Positions 17,058 to 24,843 of a DNA stretch of 28,156 nt are shown here, one piece after another; position 1 is the stretch's first letter; each line of letters opens with the position of its first letter. Under the pieces are notes generated by a model. The model searched no databases and was not told where the DNA came from. It was given only the letters and a program-made list of their open reading frames with translations. Made by a program: the position numbers and the translations under genes. This stretch comes from Mariprofundaceae bacterium (GTDB lineage: Bacteria; Pseudomonadota; Zetaproteobacteria; Mariprofundales; Mariprofundaceae): NCBI GenBank assembly GCA_030950835.1, contig JAUZQU010000179.1, positions 1 through 28,156 on the forward strand, given 5' to 3'.

Positions 17058-17776
17058 GGAAGTGGTTTGTTTTCATGTTATTCATGTTTTTTACTGCTTG
17101 TGCCAGTAGCCCTGTAGATATGTCCAAGTCTGCAGAAGAAGCTTATCAAAAAGCACAGCGTATCATGGAGTTAGAAGAGTATGGGAGGGCAATTTTAGAT
17201 TTGGAGAAGTTTTCTTCCAAATACCCTTATAGTCGTTTTGCCACCCCAGCGGAATTGATGCGTTTAGAGGCAGCTTATTTGGATGGACAATATATCTTGA
17301 GCGAGACCTTGGGTTTACGTTTTGTGGATGCTCATCCCGATGATGAAAAAAGGGTATATGCACAATATTTGGTGGCGATGAGTTATTATAAACAATCGTA
17401 TAGTGCTAAGTTGGATCAACAGTTCTCCCACCGTTCTAGGGATGCTTTTTTAGATTTAAATCAGCAGTTCCCCGTGAATGATTATAGTCAGGATATTCAA
17501 AAGTATCTCACTATTTTGACCAATCGGGTTGCTGAACATGAAGTGATTGTGGGTAAATTCTATTGGGATAAGAAACGTTATGTTGCAGCGACAAATCGCT
17601 TTTTGTATGTGAAAAACAAGTATGCAACAGCCGATGTGACCGCCGAAGCATTGTTTTATTTGGTGCAGTCTTATCAAGCTTTACAGCAGTTTGCACAAGC
17701 CAGAGAAATTGAAAGTTTGTTGAAAAGTGACTTTTCACAAAGTGAATGGGCTGGGAAAGCTGCGTTGTTGATGTAA
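17054..17776 (+). CDS. bamD: Outer membrane assembly lipoprotein BamD
   Basis: Essential lipoprotein of the beta-barrel assembly machinery (with BamA) on the periplasmic face of the outer membrane. The 240 aa begin with a signal peptide (MRKWFVFMLFMFF) and a lipobox TAC, so the mature protein would start at Cys16. TPR-like repeats follow: AEEAYQKAQRIMELEEYGRAI, given here by its landmarks AYQKAQ and EEYGRAI, then KFSSKYPYSRFATPAEL, typical of BamD/YfiO, then the VAMSYYKQ segment. It is start-stop coupled to serS and followed 4 nt later by another small lipoprotein gene. Similarity at the N-terminal two thirds is clear; the C-terminal third is less conserved. Confidence 0.9.
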   Translation: MRKWFVFMLFMFFTACASSPVDMSKSAEEAYQKAQRIMELEEYGRAILDLEKFSSKYPYSRFATPAELMRLEAAYLDGQYILSETLGLRFVDAHPDDEKRVYAQYLVAMSYYKQSYSAKLDQQFSHRSRDAFLDLNQQFPVNDYSQDIQKYLTILTNRVAEHEVIVGKFYWDKKRYVAATNRFLYVKNKYATADVTAEALFYLVQSYQALQQFAQAREIESLLKSDFSQSEWAGKAALLM

Positions 17777-17780
17777 GAAT

Positions 17781-18167
17781 ATGCGTTTATGCTTATTTTT
17801 GTGCCTAGCCCTTTTGTCTTGTTCAGATACAGATAAGTTTGAGGTTGCTGAACTTTTGGATGCCAGAGATCAAAGTATTAGCGCGCAGGATATCACTGCA
17901 TATTCACAACTGTTGTTGGAATCATACCGTACGGATGGTGGTGGTGATGTGTTACAACAAATGCAGAGCATTTTTTTACGTTTTGATGAAGTAAACATGC
18001 GCTCAAGAGATAGGGAAATCCGTATTTTGAGTGATACAGAAGCCATGTGTGAACAAACTTATGTGTTGAAAGTGTTGGCGGATGGTGATTGGCGTGAGAT
18101 TGTGCAGCGTGAGCAATTAAGCTTTAGCAGGGTCAATGATGTTTGGAAAATAAGTGGTGGGTTGTAA
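17781..18167 (+). CDS. Small putative lipoprotein, NTF2-like shape
   Basis: 128 aa. A short signal peptide (MRLCLFLCLALLSC) ends in the lipobox LLSC, which predicts lipid attachment at Cys14. The remaining ~110 residues begin with a helix (LLDARDQSISAQDITAYSQ) and end with strand-like segments (YVLKVLADGDWREIV, LSFSRVNDVWKISGG). This is the pattern of small SnoaL/NTF2-like domains. That fold is an inference and no catalytic residues stand out. It follows bamD by 4 nt without a clear ribosome-binding site of its own, so it probably depends on bamD translation and could be an envelope partner. Function unknown. Confidence 0.72.
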   Translation: MRLCLFLCLALLSCSDTDKFEVAELLDARDQSISAQDITAYSQLLLESYRTDGGGDVLQQMQSIFLRFDEVNMRSRDREIRILSDTEAMCEQTYVLKVLADGDWREIVQREQLSFSRVNDVWKISGGL

Positions 18168-18177
18168 TAAGAAAGTT

Positions 18178-18254
18178 GCCTTCGTAGCTCAGATGGATAG
18201 AGCGACCGCCTCCTAAGCGGTAGGCCACAGGTTCGACTCCTGTCGAGGGCACCA
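18178..18254 (+). tRNA. tRNA-Arg (anticodon CCU)
   Basis: A 77-nt cloverleaf with encoded CCA. The acceptor stem is GCCTTCG/CGAGGGC with one G-U pair. The D arm is GCTC...GAGC, the anticodon stem ACCGC/GCGGT with loop CTCCTAA (anticodon CCU, reads AGG), and the T arm ACAGG-TTCGACT-CCTGT. The discriminator base is A. It stands 10 nt after the lipoprotein stop and only 23 nt before the cysM start, so it may be processed from a longer mRNA. Confidence 0.97.
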
Positions 18255-18277
18255 GATGATAAGAGGAAGGTAGTATT

Positions 18278-19216
18278 TTGCAGGATATTCTTGATTTAAT
18301 TGGTAATACACCTTTGGTGAAGTTGCAACGTATCACCCAGCATCTTCCTGATAATATTCATATTTTAGCCAAGTTAGAGCGTTATAATCCAGGGGGATCT
18401 GTTAAAGATAGACCTGCATTATGGATGGTTCGCCAAGGCATTGAGTCAGGTGAATTGACCAAAGATAAAATCATTTTTGACTCTACTTCGGGTAACACAG
18501 GCATTGCATTGGCAATGATTGGTGCTGTTATGGGTTATCAAGTGCGCTTGGTGATGCCAGGTAATGTTTCAGAAGAACGCAAGCGTATTTGCCTTGCTTT
18601 TGGTGCAGACTTGCTCTTTTCTGACCCTTTGGAAGGTTCAGATGGGGCGATTTTGCTGGCACGAGAATTGTATGAGCAGTCTCCAGAGCTTTATTATAAA
18701 CCCGATCAGTATAATAATCCTGCTAATCCTTTAGCCCATGAACAAAGTACGGGGCCTGAAATATGGCGTGATACGGATGCCCAAGTGACGCACTTTGTGG
18801 CTTCTCTAGGCACATCGGGCACCTTGGTTGGCACGGGTCGCTACCTTAAAAAACAATCTTCGGCAGTGCAAATCATAGCTGCTGAACCTGACTCACCTTT
18901 TCATGGTATTGAAGGTTTGAAACATATTGAATCAAGCATTGTGCCTGATATTTATGATGCATCTGTTCATGATCAGAAAATTGGCGTGAGTACAGAAGAA
19001 GCTTATCTGTTTACCCAACGTTTAGCAGCCGAAGAAGGTTTGTTGTGTGGTCAGTCTTGTGGCTGCGTGTTGGCTGCTGCTTTGGTGGTGGCTGAAGGTC
19101 TGAAAGATGAGGGTAAAGCAGGCACTATTGTGTGTATTTTCCCTGATGGTGGTGAAAAATATTTGTCCACGGCAGTATTTGCGGGTGGTTTGGTGACATC
19201 AGGTGAAGGTATTTAA
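18278..19216 (+). CDS. cysM: Cysteine synthase, CysM type (O-acetylserine sulfhydrylase B)
   Basis: PLP enzyme that makes cysteine from O-acetylserine and sulfide or thiosulfate. It has 312 aa. The Schiff-base lysine is Lys43 in GGSVKDRPA. The substrate loop is STSGNTGIALA (70-80), and SLGTSGTLVGTGR binds the PLP phosphate. NPLAHEQSTGPEIW and the YLSTAVF end favour CysM over CysK. The start is TTG at 18278 with AAGAGGAAGG at 18261-18270, and no ATG fits better. The motif near the PLP ring nitrogen reads CGQSCGC, where the family usually has SSG, so Cys261 replaces a conserved serine. The gene follows tRNA-Arg directly and is convergent with csrA, 21 bp apart. Confidence 0.93.
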   Translation: MQDILDLIGNTPLVKLQRITQHLPDNIHILAKLERYNPGGSVKDRPALWMVRQGIESGELTKDKIIFDSTSGNTGIALAMIGAVMGYQVRLVMPGNVSEERKRICLAFGADLLFSDPLEGSDGAILLARELYEQSPELYYKPDQYNNPANPLAHEQSTGPEIWRDTDAQVTHFVASLGTSGTLVGTGRYLKKQSSAVQIIAAEPDSPFHGIEGLKHIESSIVPDIYDASVHDQKIGVSTEEAYLFTQRLAAEEGLLCGQSCGCVLAAALVVAEGLKDEGKAGTIVCIFPDGGEKYLSTAVFAGGLVTSGEGI

Positions 19217-19237
19217 CTTTTTATAATCTCTTTTCCA

Positions 19238-19414
19238 CTACTCTGTAGTTGAAGTTGATTTTTGTTGTAATTGAACCTCTTCACGGTTGACATTGATTTC
19301 ACGCGGCGCATCAATGCCAATGCGCACTTGCCCACCTTTAATGGACAATACTTTGACTTGGATTTTTTCACCAATAGTGATGGTTTCGCCAGTTTTTCGA
19401 GTAAGTATCAACAT
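19238..19414 (-). CDS. csrA: Carbon storage regulator CsrA/RsmA
   Basis: Small RNA-binding dimer that controls translation and stability of mRNAs by binding GGA motifs. The 58 residues begin MLILTRKTGETITIGE and contain the VRIGIDAP core and the C-terminal REINVNREEV helix, all diagnostic. The frame is open 38 codons further upstream, but every CsrA starts at MLIL, so the ATG at 19412-19414 is chosen. AGGAG ends one base before it, unusually close. That site, inside ACAGGAGT, also resembles a CsrA-binding motif and suggests autoregulation. Confidence 0.96.
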   Translation of the reverse strand: MLILTRKTGETITIGEKIQVKVLSIKGGQVRIGIDAPREINVNREEVQLQQKSTSTTE

Positions 19415-19420
19415 ACTCCT

Positions 19421-19449
19421 GTTATAGACGTTGCTTATCCAAGTGGCAA
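19421..19449 (-). promoter_or_regulatory. Candidate sigma-70 promoter directly before csrA
   Basis: On the minus strand TTGCCA (19444-19449) and TATAAC (19421-19426) are 17 bp apart, each five of six to consensus. The -10 box ends 6 nt before the ATG, so transcription from it would start at about the A of ATG and give a leaderless mRNA. It may therefore be chance, or a second promoter besides one further upstream. Confidence 0.35.
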
Positions 19450-19540
19450 GTTTAGTGGCTGTTTTTTTTATGCCTTGTGGACGTATTGGGCTGGTTTGGC
19501 CGTATCCAAAGTTGAAATATTTAAGCATGTTTCCAAAGTC

Positions 19541-19568
19541 TTAAGTATATTTTCGTGTTTTTTATATT
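19541..19568 (+). promoter_or_regulatory. Weak promoter candidate for the lepA operon
   Basis: TTAAGT (19541-19546) and TATATT (19563-19568) are separated by 16 bp in the AT-rich gap between the divergent csrA and lepA genes, about 15 bp before the lepA ATG. The -10 box is five of six to consensus but the -35 is poor. Position is the main support. Confidence 0.25.
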
Positions 19569-19583
19569 GCTAGTAAGATATCC

Positions 19584-21428
19584 ATGAAAACGTTAAACTG
19601 CGGCGATATGTCATATTCTTCATACGCCCAGCAACATATTCGTAACTTCTCCATCATTGCCCATATTGACCACGGTAAATCTACCCTTGCGGACAGGTTA
19701 ATTGAAGAAACAGGTGCGCTTTCTCAACGTGAAATGAAAAAGCAAGTGCTTGATTCTATGGAATTAGAGCAAGAGCGCGGTATTACCATCAAAGCGCAAA
19801 CAGCAACGCTAGAATACGAGGCTAGTAATGGTGAGAAATATAAACTTAACTTGATTGATACGCCTGGTCATGTGGACTTCACTTACGAAGTCTCGCGCTC
19901 TTTACAAGCTTGTGAAGGTGCATTGTTGATTGTTGATGCCACGCAGGGCGTAGAAGCGCAAACATTGGCGAATGTTTATTTGGCTATGGAAAATGATCTT
20001 GAAATTATCCCTATCATCAATAAAATAGATTTACCATCGGCGGATATTGAAGAAGCTAAACGACAAATTGAAGATGTGATTGGTATCGATGCTTCTGAAG
20101 CCATTGCTGTATCGGCGAAGACGGGCGAAGGTATTTTGGATGTGCTTGAGGCGGTGGTCGCGCGTATTCCTGCTCCGCAAAACAATGATGATAAACCTGT
20201 TCGCGCCTTGATTATAGATTCTTGGTTTGACTCTTATGTGGGGGCGGTGGCTTTGATTCGCCTTTTTGATGGGCAAATGAAGAAAAATGACCAAATTCGT
20301 TTGATGTCCAACGGTAAAAAGTATGGCATCAATGATTTGGGCGTGTTTACACCTGCGCCTGTATCTACGGGTGAGCTGAACTCTGGCGATGTGGGTTTTA
20401 TGATTTGCGGCATCAAAACCTTGGCAGATTTGCGCGTTGGTGACACGGTAACGCTGGATAAAAACCCCGCAACTGAGCAGTTACCAGGCTTTAGAGAGCC
20501 AAAAGCCATGGTATTTTCGGGTTTATATCCTGTTGATTCCAATGATTATGTGGACTTGCGCGACTCTCTGGAAAAGTTAAACATGAATGACCCATCATTT
20601 AGCTATGAAGTGGAAAGCTCTTCAGCCTTGGGGCTTGGTTTTCGTTGTGGTTTCTTGGGTTTGTTGCATATGGAAATTATCCAAGAGCGCTTGGAACGTG
20701 AATATGATCTTGATTTGATTACCACAGCACCATCGGTAGTGTATAAAGTGACCACCACCGATGGTGAAACAAACGAAATATCCAATCCCAGTGGTTTCCC
20801 TGATGCTGTGGATATCAAGGAAGTACAAGAGCCTACGGTGCTTGCTAACCTCTTTTTACCTGAAGAGTTTGTGGGTGTGATGATGAAGTTATGCCAAGAA
20901 AGACGTGGCACTCAGCAAGATATGAAATTTATTGGTCAGGGTAGGGTGATGTTGACCTATAACTTACCTTTGGCTGAAATGGTCATTGATTTTTATGATA
21001 AATTGAAATCAATTACGCGTGGTTATGCCTCTATGGACTATGAACTGGCAGATTTCAGGACGGAAGACGTGGTTAAGTTGGATGTCTTGGTACATGCTGA
21101 GCCTGTAGATGCGCTTTCTTTGATTGTGCATCGCTCGATTGCTGAAACGCGTGGGCGTGCTTTGGTGAAGAAGTTGCGCGAGTTGATTCCCCGGCATCAA
21201 TTTGATGTGCCAGTGCAAGCAGCTATTGGTGGCAAGATTTTAGCGCGTGAGACCATCAAAGGTGTGCGCAAGAATGTAACTGCAAAATGTTATGGTGGTG
21301 ATATTTCGCGTAAACGTAAGTTGCTGGAAAAACAAAAGAAAGGTAAGAAACGTATGAAGTCAATTGGTAGCGTTGATGTGCCCCAAGAGGCATTTTTGGC
21401 AGTGCTTAAACTGGGTGATGATGGATGA
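19584..21428 (+). CDS. lepA: Elongation factor 4 (LepA)
   Basis: Ribosomal GTPase linked to back-translocation or initiation quality control. It has 614 aa (E. coli 599). G1 is AHIDHGKST, G3 DTPGHVDF and G4 NKID, followed by the EF-G-like domains. The LepA-specific C-terminal domain includes CYGGDISRKRKLLEKQKKGK and RMKSIGSVDVPQEAF. The first ATG gives an N-terminal extension (MKTLNCGD). The ATG at 19608 would be closer to the usual start, since family homology begins at IRNFSIIAHIDHG. Neither has a good Shine-Dalgarno. Its stop overlaps lepB (ATGA), as in the classical lepA-lepB operon. Confidence 0.97.
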   Translation: MKTLNCGDMSYSSYAQQHIRNFSIIAHIDHGKSTLADRLIEETGALSQREMKKQVLDSMELEQERGITIKAQTATLEYEASNGEKYKLNLIDTPGHVDFTYEVSRSLQACEGALLIVDATQGVEAQTLANVYLAMENDLEIIPIINKIDLPSADIEEAKRQIEDVIGIDASEAIAVSAKTGEGILDVLEAVVARIPAPQNNDDKPVRALIIDSWFDSYVGAVALIRLFDGQMKKNDQIRLMSNGKKYGINDLGVFTPAPVSTGELNSGDVGFMICGIKTLADLRVGDTVTLDKNPATEQLPGFREPKAMVFSGLYPVDSNDYVDLRDSLEKLNMNDPSFSYEVESSSALGLGFRCGFLGLLHMEIIQERLEREYDLDLITTAPSVVYKVTTTDGETNEISNPSGFPDAVDIKEVQEPTVLANLFLPEEFVGVMMKLCQERRGTQQDMKFIGQGRVMLTYNLPLAEMVIDFYDKLKSITRGYASMDYELADFRTEDVVKLDVLVHAEPVDALSLIVHRSIAETRGRALVKKLRELIPRHQFDVPVQAAIGGKILARETIKGVRKNVTAKCYGGDISRKRKLLEKQKKGKKRMKSIGSVDVPQEAFLAVLKLGDDG

Positions 21429-22135
21429 GTGACAACATGGAAGATTTAGCAAAAAACGTGGAAAATAAGCAGGGGAAACCCGCATGGCGTGAGTTTATTG
21501 AGAGTCTGTTGGTCATTATTCTGCTCGCTTTGCTGATTCGCAGCTTTATTATTTCACCATTTAAAATCCCATCATCCAGCATGGTGCCTACCTTGGAAGT
21601 AGGTGATTTACTGTTTGTTACCCGTTATGCATATGGTTTCCGCCTGCCCTTTACCGATGTGCAATGGTTGGCTTCTGAAGCTAAACGTGGTGATGTTGTG
21701 GTTTTTGATTACCCTGAAGATAGAAGCAAAGATTATATCAAGCGGGTAGTTGGCATTGCAGGTGATGTGATTGAATATAAAGATAATATGTTGTATATCA
21801 ATGGTTTAAAAATGAATTTAAGCGATAATGGTGTGCATACTTATTTGATGGGTGATAATTCTACTGGTGTATCAGGTTTGTATATGGAGCAGCTTGATGA
21901 TGTGCAACATCAGGTGCTTAGGCAGAGTTATTCTATTCGTGATGGTAAGTGGACAGTGCCTGAAGGGCATTATTTTATGCTGGGTGATAACCGTAATAAT
22001 TCAAGAGATTCCAGATTTTGGGGTTTTGTGCCGCAAGAGTACCTTGTGGGAAAAGCAGTGGTAGTTAGGTGGTCTTGGAAGGGTGTTTCAAGCTGGTCTG
22101 TACGTTGGGATAGACTAGGCACGTTAATTCATTAA
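21425..22135 (+). CDS. lepB: Signal peptidase I
   Basis: Membrane-bound Ser/Lys protease that removes signal peptides of exported proteins at the periplasmic face. It has 236 aa. There is one N-terminal transmembrane helix (about 26-44: ESLLVIILLALLIRSFIIS). The catalytic Ser52 is in IPSSSMVPT, the general base Lys106 in YIKRVVG, and the GDNRNNSRDSRFWG box is also present. It is shorter than the E. coli enzyme, which has two membrane segments. The start overlaps the lepA stop by 4 nt. The next gene follows after 10 nt carrying AGGAG. Confidence 0.96.
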   Translation: MSDNMEDLAKNVENKQGKPAWREFIESLLVIILLALLIRSFIISPFKIPSSSMVPTLEVGDLLFVTRYAYGFRLPFTDVQWLASEAKRGDVVVFDYPEDRSKDYIKRVVGIAGDVIEYKDNMLYINGLKMNLSDNGVHTYLMGDNSTGVSGLYMEQLDDVQHQVLRQSYSIRDGKWTVPEGHYFMLGDNRNNSRDSRFWGFVPQEYLVGKAVVVRWSWKGVSSWSVRWDRLGTLIH

Positions 22136-22145
22136 AGGAGTATTT

Positions 22146-22562
22146 ATGTTTAAGTGGTTGTTTTGGCTGGTTTTAATTGGTAGTAGTGTGTTTGTCGGGG
22201 CGCAAGTATTACCCATTTATAATAACAATATGAAAATTGACAATGTGTTTGAAGGCGTGGCACGTAACTTGGCGTCGGGCTCGGCAGCAGACGCACGCTC
22301 TCGTGTTTTAGGCTTGCTTGCAATACAGGGTGTGGATAGGGAAGCATTGCCTGACACCTTCATAGAGAACCTTTTTGTGGAGAAAAACAATGGCAAATTA
22401 CAAATTGGTTCGGAATACCATATCACTTTATGGCTATTGGGCGAGCCTGTTAGTGTTGATCCAGATGAAGAGTACAAAGCAAGCGATGTGGAACCTATGG
22501 ATAAGCTGCGCCTACGCGCACGTATGGACTTTGACTTTGCACCTTATCAAGAAACGCCTTGA
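22146..22562 (+). CDS. DUF4845 family membrane-anchored protein
   Basis: 138 aa. An N-terminal hydrophobic helix (FKWLFWLVLIGSSVFVGAQV) anchors a small extracytoplasmic domain starting at LPIYNNNMKIDNVFEGVARN, the opening typical of DUF4845 proteins. These small proteins are repeatedly found between lepB and rnc in proteobacteria, which is the position here. Their function is unknown. A strong Shine-Dalgarno (AAAGGAG) precedes the ATG. The last codons overlap the rnc TTG start (TTGA), indicating coupling. Confidence 0.85.
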   Translation: MFKWLFWLVLIGSSVFVGAQVLPIYNNNMKIDNVFEGVARNLASGSAADARSRVLGLLAIQGVDREALPDTFIENLFVEKNNGKLQIGSEYHITLWLLGEPVSVDPDEEYKASDVEPMDKLRLRARMDFDFAPYQETP

Positions 22563-23239
22563 ACTATGCACCACTTGAAAAAATCATCACGTATGTTTTT
22601 AAAGATAAAGCACTTTTAAAGCAAGCGCTTACCCATTCTTCTATCTCGAAGAACCACTTGGAAAGGCATGAGTTTCTAGGTGATGCGGTGCTTGGTTTGG
22701 TGATCGCAAAGGCTCTTTTCCTACAGTTCCCAGACTCAGCCGAAGGTGAGCTTTCTAAAATGCGAGCTAACTTAGTCTGCAAACAAGCGTTGCTTGATAT
22801 TGCCACATTATGGGGTTTGGCTGATTATTTGGCTGTTGGAGCTGGAGAACGTGATCAAGATGGTGCTTTAAAATCAGAGTCTATTGCTGCTAATGCTGTA
22901 GAGGCGGTGATTGGAGCAGTATTCCAAGACTCAGGCTGGTTTGAAGTAGAGCAAGTGGTCAAAAGTGCTTGGGCTGAAAAGTTGCAAGAGAGTAATACAC
23001 ATGATTTACGCGATGCTAAAAGCAAGTTGCAAGAAATTACCCAAGGCAACGCTTTGGGTTTGCCCCATTATCGTATTGAAGATTTGGGTGTGCAGCAATC
23101 GCCACGTTTTAAAGCAAGTTGTATCTTAAATAGCTATGTATTAGGTGTGGGTATGGGTGAACGTAAAAAAACGGCTGAAATAATGGCGGCTGAACAAGCT
23201 TTAAAACACCAAACCATTGGCGAACTTACGGCTGGATAG
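22559..23239 (+). CDS. rnc: Ribonuclease III
   Basis: Double-strand-specific endoribonuclease for rRNA maturation and mRNA decay. It has 226 aa. The signature is ERHEFLGDAVLG (35-46), supplying metal ligands Glu38 and Asp42 (E. coli Glu41/Asp45). The second acidic cluster reads SIAANAVEAVIG. Glu115 matches E. coli Glu117, but the position of E. coli Asp114 is Asn112. The C-terminal dsRNA-binding domain ends in AEIMAAEQALKH. The start is TTG overlapping the DUF4845 stop (TTGA). The 3' end overlaps rodZ on the other strand by 14 bp, so the usual downstream era is absent. Confidence 0.95.
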   Translation: MNYAPLEKIITYVFKDKALLKQALTHSSISKNHLERHEFLGDAVLGLVIAKALFLQFPDSAEGELSKMRANLVCKQALLDIATLWGLADYLAVGAGERDQDGALKSESIAANAVEAVIGAVFQDSGWFEVEQVVKSAWAEKLQESNTHDLRDAKSKLQEITQGNALGLPHYRIEDLGVQQSPRFKASCILNSYVLGVGMGERKKTAEIMAAEQALKHQTIGELTAG

Positions 23240-24068
23240 GCTGCAGTTTTAAAATTTTCCCATCTTGTCCAAGGCTTCCTTGTGCAAAAATGATTTTACC
23301 ATTGATGGAAACTTCTAAAGCGCTGGGTTTTCCAGCTGTAAATAGAAGTTCTGCTTGGCTTTCAATAGTCATGCTTTCGCCTGACTTCAGTAAAACTTCG
23401 CGTAATAACTGAGGCTCCTGCTCTTTTTGTTTTTGGTAGACTTGTAACCATACATCATCAATGACAGCAAAAAAACCATAAGATACAGCAGTATCTTGCA
23501 CCTTCGGCGGACTGCTTTCCTGCTTATTGCTTTGTGTATGGATAGCTTGGGAAGGTTCAGTCTGATTATATGGCGAAGATGGTAAGCTTGAAATTTCAAT
23601 TTTGTTGTCCGTTAAAATTTCTTGGCTTAATGGACTATGTTCTTTTTCTACAAGAATATCATCTTCTAGTGTAAACAAGTTTATGATGATATTAATCAGC
23701 ACAAACAATAAAACTGCAGCAATCACCCATGAACGATTGGGAGAAATGGGCGCATCAGGGTAGGTGAGTGGTTTTGTTAACGCATATTGGTGAGACTTGA
23801 TATATTCAATATCTGTATCCATATTTAAATCTAAAAGGCTGGCATATTGACGCAAAAAACCGATAGCATAAATCTCGCCTGGCATATCTGACCATTCACC
23901 ACTTTCTAAAGCCTCTAAAAAAGACATATTAAACTTAAGCTCAGCCATAATGTCGTTTAAACTGAGTTTTCTTTTTTTACGCTCCGCACTGAGTTTGTTG
24001 CCCATAGCACGAAGGGTATCTTCTCTAGAAGTCAGGTTATCATCATCATTTTCTACTGTGTTATTCAT
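23226..24068 (-). CDS. rodZ: RodZ-like HTH membrane protein
   Basis: Cytoskeletal adaptor that links MreB filaments to the elongation machinery. It has 280 aa. Residues about 22-90 form the Xre-type HTH domain of RodZ (AERKKRKLSLNDIMAEL, IYAIGFLRQYASLLDL). One membrane helix lies at about 113-132 (SWVIAAVLLFVLINIIINLF). A linker rich in Ser/Gln/Pro follows, then a periplasmic DUF4115-like beta domain (DDVWLQVYQKQ...SALEVSINGKIIF). The ATG at 24066-24068 is chosen because AAGGA lies 8 nt upstream; ATGs at 24077 and 24107 are alternatives. The start overlaps the end of the pilF-like gene by 8 nt. It could also be another HTH_25/DUF4115 protein, but the synteny with pilF and rlmN supports RodZ. 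Confidence 0.88.
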   Translation of the reverse strand: MNNTVENDDDNLTSREDTLRAMGNKLSAERKKRKLSLNDIMAELKFNMSFLEALESGEWSDMPGEIYAIGFLRQYASLLDLNMDTDIEYIKSHQYALTKPLTYPDAPISPNRSWVIAAVLLFVLINIIINLFTLEDDILVEKEHSPLSQEILTDNKIEISSLPSSPYNQTEPSQAIHTQSNKQESSPPKVQDTAVSYGFFAVIDDVWLQVYQKQKEQEPQLLREVLLKSGESMTIESQAELLFTAGKPSALEVSINGKIIFAQGSLGQDGKILKLQPIQP

Positions 24069-24843
24069 GGTTACCATCCTTGGTGAAAGACAAATATTGC
24101 AGTTCATCTTTAGCCCATGCTTTTTGAAGTGGATCAGTGGTGTGTTGCATAAAAGCTTTGATATAAGGTTTCGCGGTTGATAATCCCCCTGTGTTTTTTA
24201 ACAACTGAATGTAAGCCGATAAAGCTTGTTGATTGCCTGGGTGTTGTCGTAAAATAGTTTCATATAAAGCTTGGGCATAATTAAGGCGATTGTGTTGTAC
24301 ATAAGCGGATGCTTCGCGCAATTGAGGAAATGCTTGTTTTGGGGCAATCATGTGTGCTTTGCGATAAGCTGCAATCGCTTCTTCAAAACGCCCTAAGCCC
24401 AACTTCGCATCACCTAAATTACTAAAGGCATAAGCTTGCTTACGGTAACGCGGGTCTTCAAGTGCAATATTTAAATGTCGAATTGCCAAGTGATAATCAC
24501 CAAGCTCAATGAGCAGACTACCATAATTATTATGCGTTGCGGCACCTGCATTGGCATGGACAGCACGTTCATAATACTTCTTGGCTTGTTGTGTATTACC
24601 CCGAATCCGCCAAGCATGTGCAATCGCATCTAGGGTAGCAGGTTGATTGGCTGCAATGCTATCGGATAATAGTAACTCCTCAAAAGCTTTAGGCAGGAAA
24701 CCTTTGCGTAAAGCATCTATACCTAAGCTGTAATGCAGGGCGGCACGTTTGCTCACATCTTTTTTATCTTGTGCTTTTTTCGCTGAACTTTGACATCCGC
24801 TAAACAACAGCAGTGTCACAAGTAATAAAGATAATATTTTCAT
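24061..24843 (-). CDS. pilW: TPR lipoprotein, type IV pilus biogenesis PilF/PilW-like
   Basis: 260 aa. The signal peptide MKILSLLLVTLLLFSGC has lipobox FSGC, so Cys17 is acylated. Several tetratricopeptide repeats follow: ALHYSLGIDALRKGFLPKAF, AWRIRGNTQQAKKYYERAV, YGSLLIELGDYHLAIRHLN and FSNLGDAKLGLGRFEEAI. In proteobacteria a protein of this layout, encoded between rlmN and rodZ, is the pilotin that helps the PilQ secretin reach and multimerise in the outer membrane. No other pilus gene is in the window, so function rests on architecture and gene order. Its ATG overlaps the mtnP stop (ATGA), and its end overlaps rodZ. Confidence 0.83.
   Translation of the reverse strand: MKILSLLLVTLLLFSGCQSSAKKAQDKKDVSKRAALHYSLGIDALRKGFLPKAFEELLLSDSIAANQPATLDAIAHAWRIRGNTQQAKKYYERAVHANAGAATHNNYGSLLIELGDYHLAIRHLNIALEDPRYRKQAYAFSNLGDAKLGLGRFEEAIAAYRKAHMIAPKQAFPQLREASAYVQHNRLNYAQALYETILRQHPGNQQALSAYIQLLKNTGGLSTAKPYIKAFMQHTTDPLQKAWAKDELQYLSFTKDGNHE

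Noticed and set aside
18133..18336. Minus-strand reading frame of 67 codons across the tRNA (contains VPSTGVEPVAYRLGGG)
   Set aside because: It is the antisense of tRNA-Arg, a well-known source of spurious predicted proteins.
19271..19573. Plus-strand frame of 100 codons opposite csrA
   Set aside because: It is antisense to the clearly conserved csrA and its tail covers only the promoter gap; no ribosome-binding site or family resemblance.
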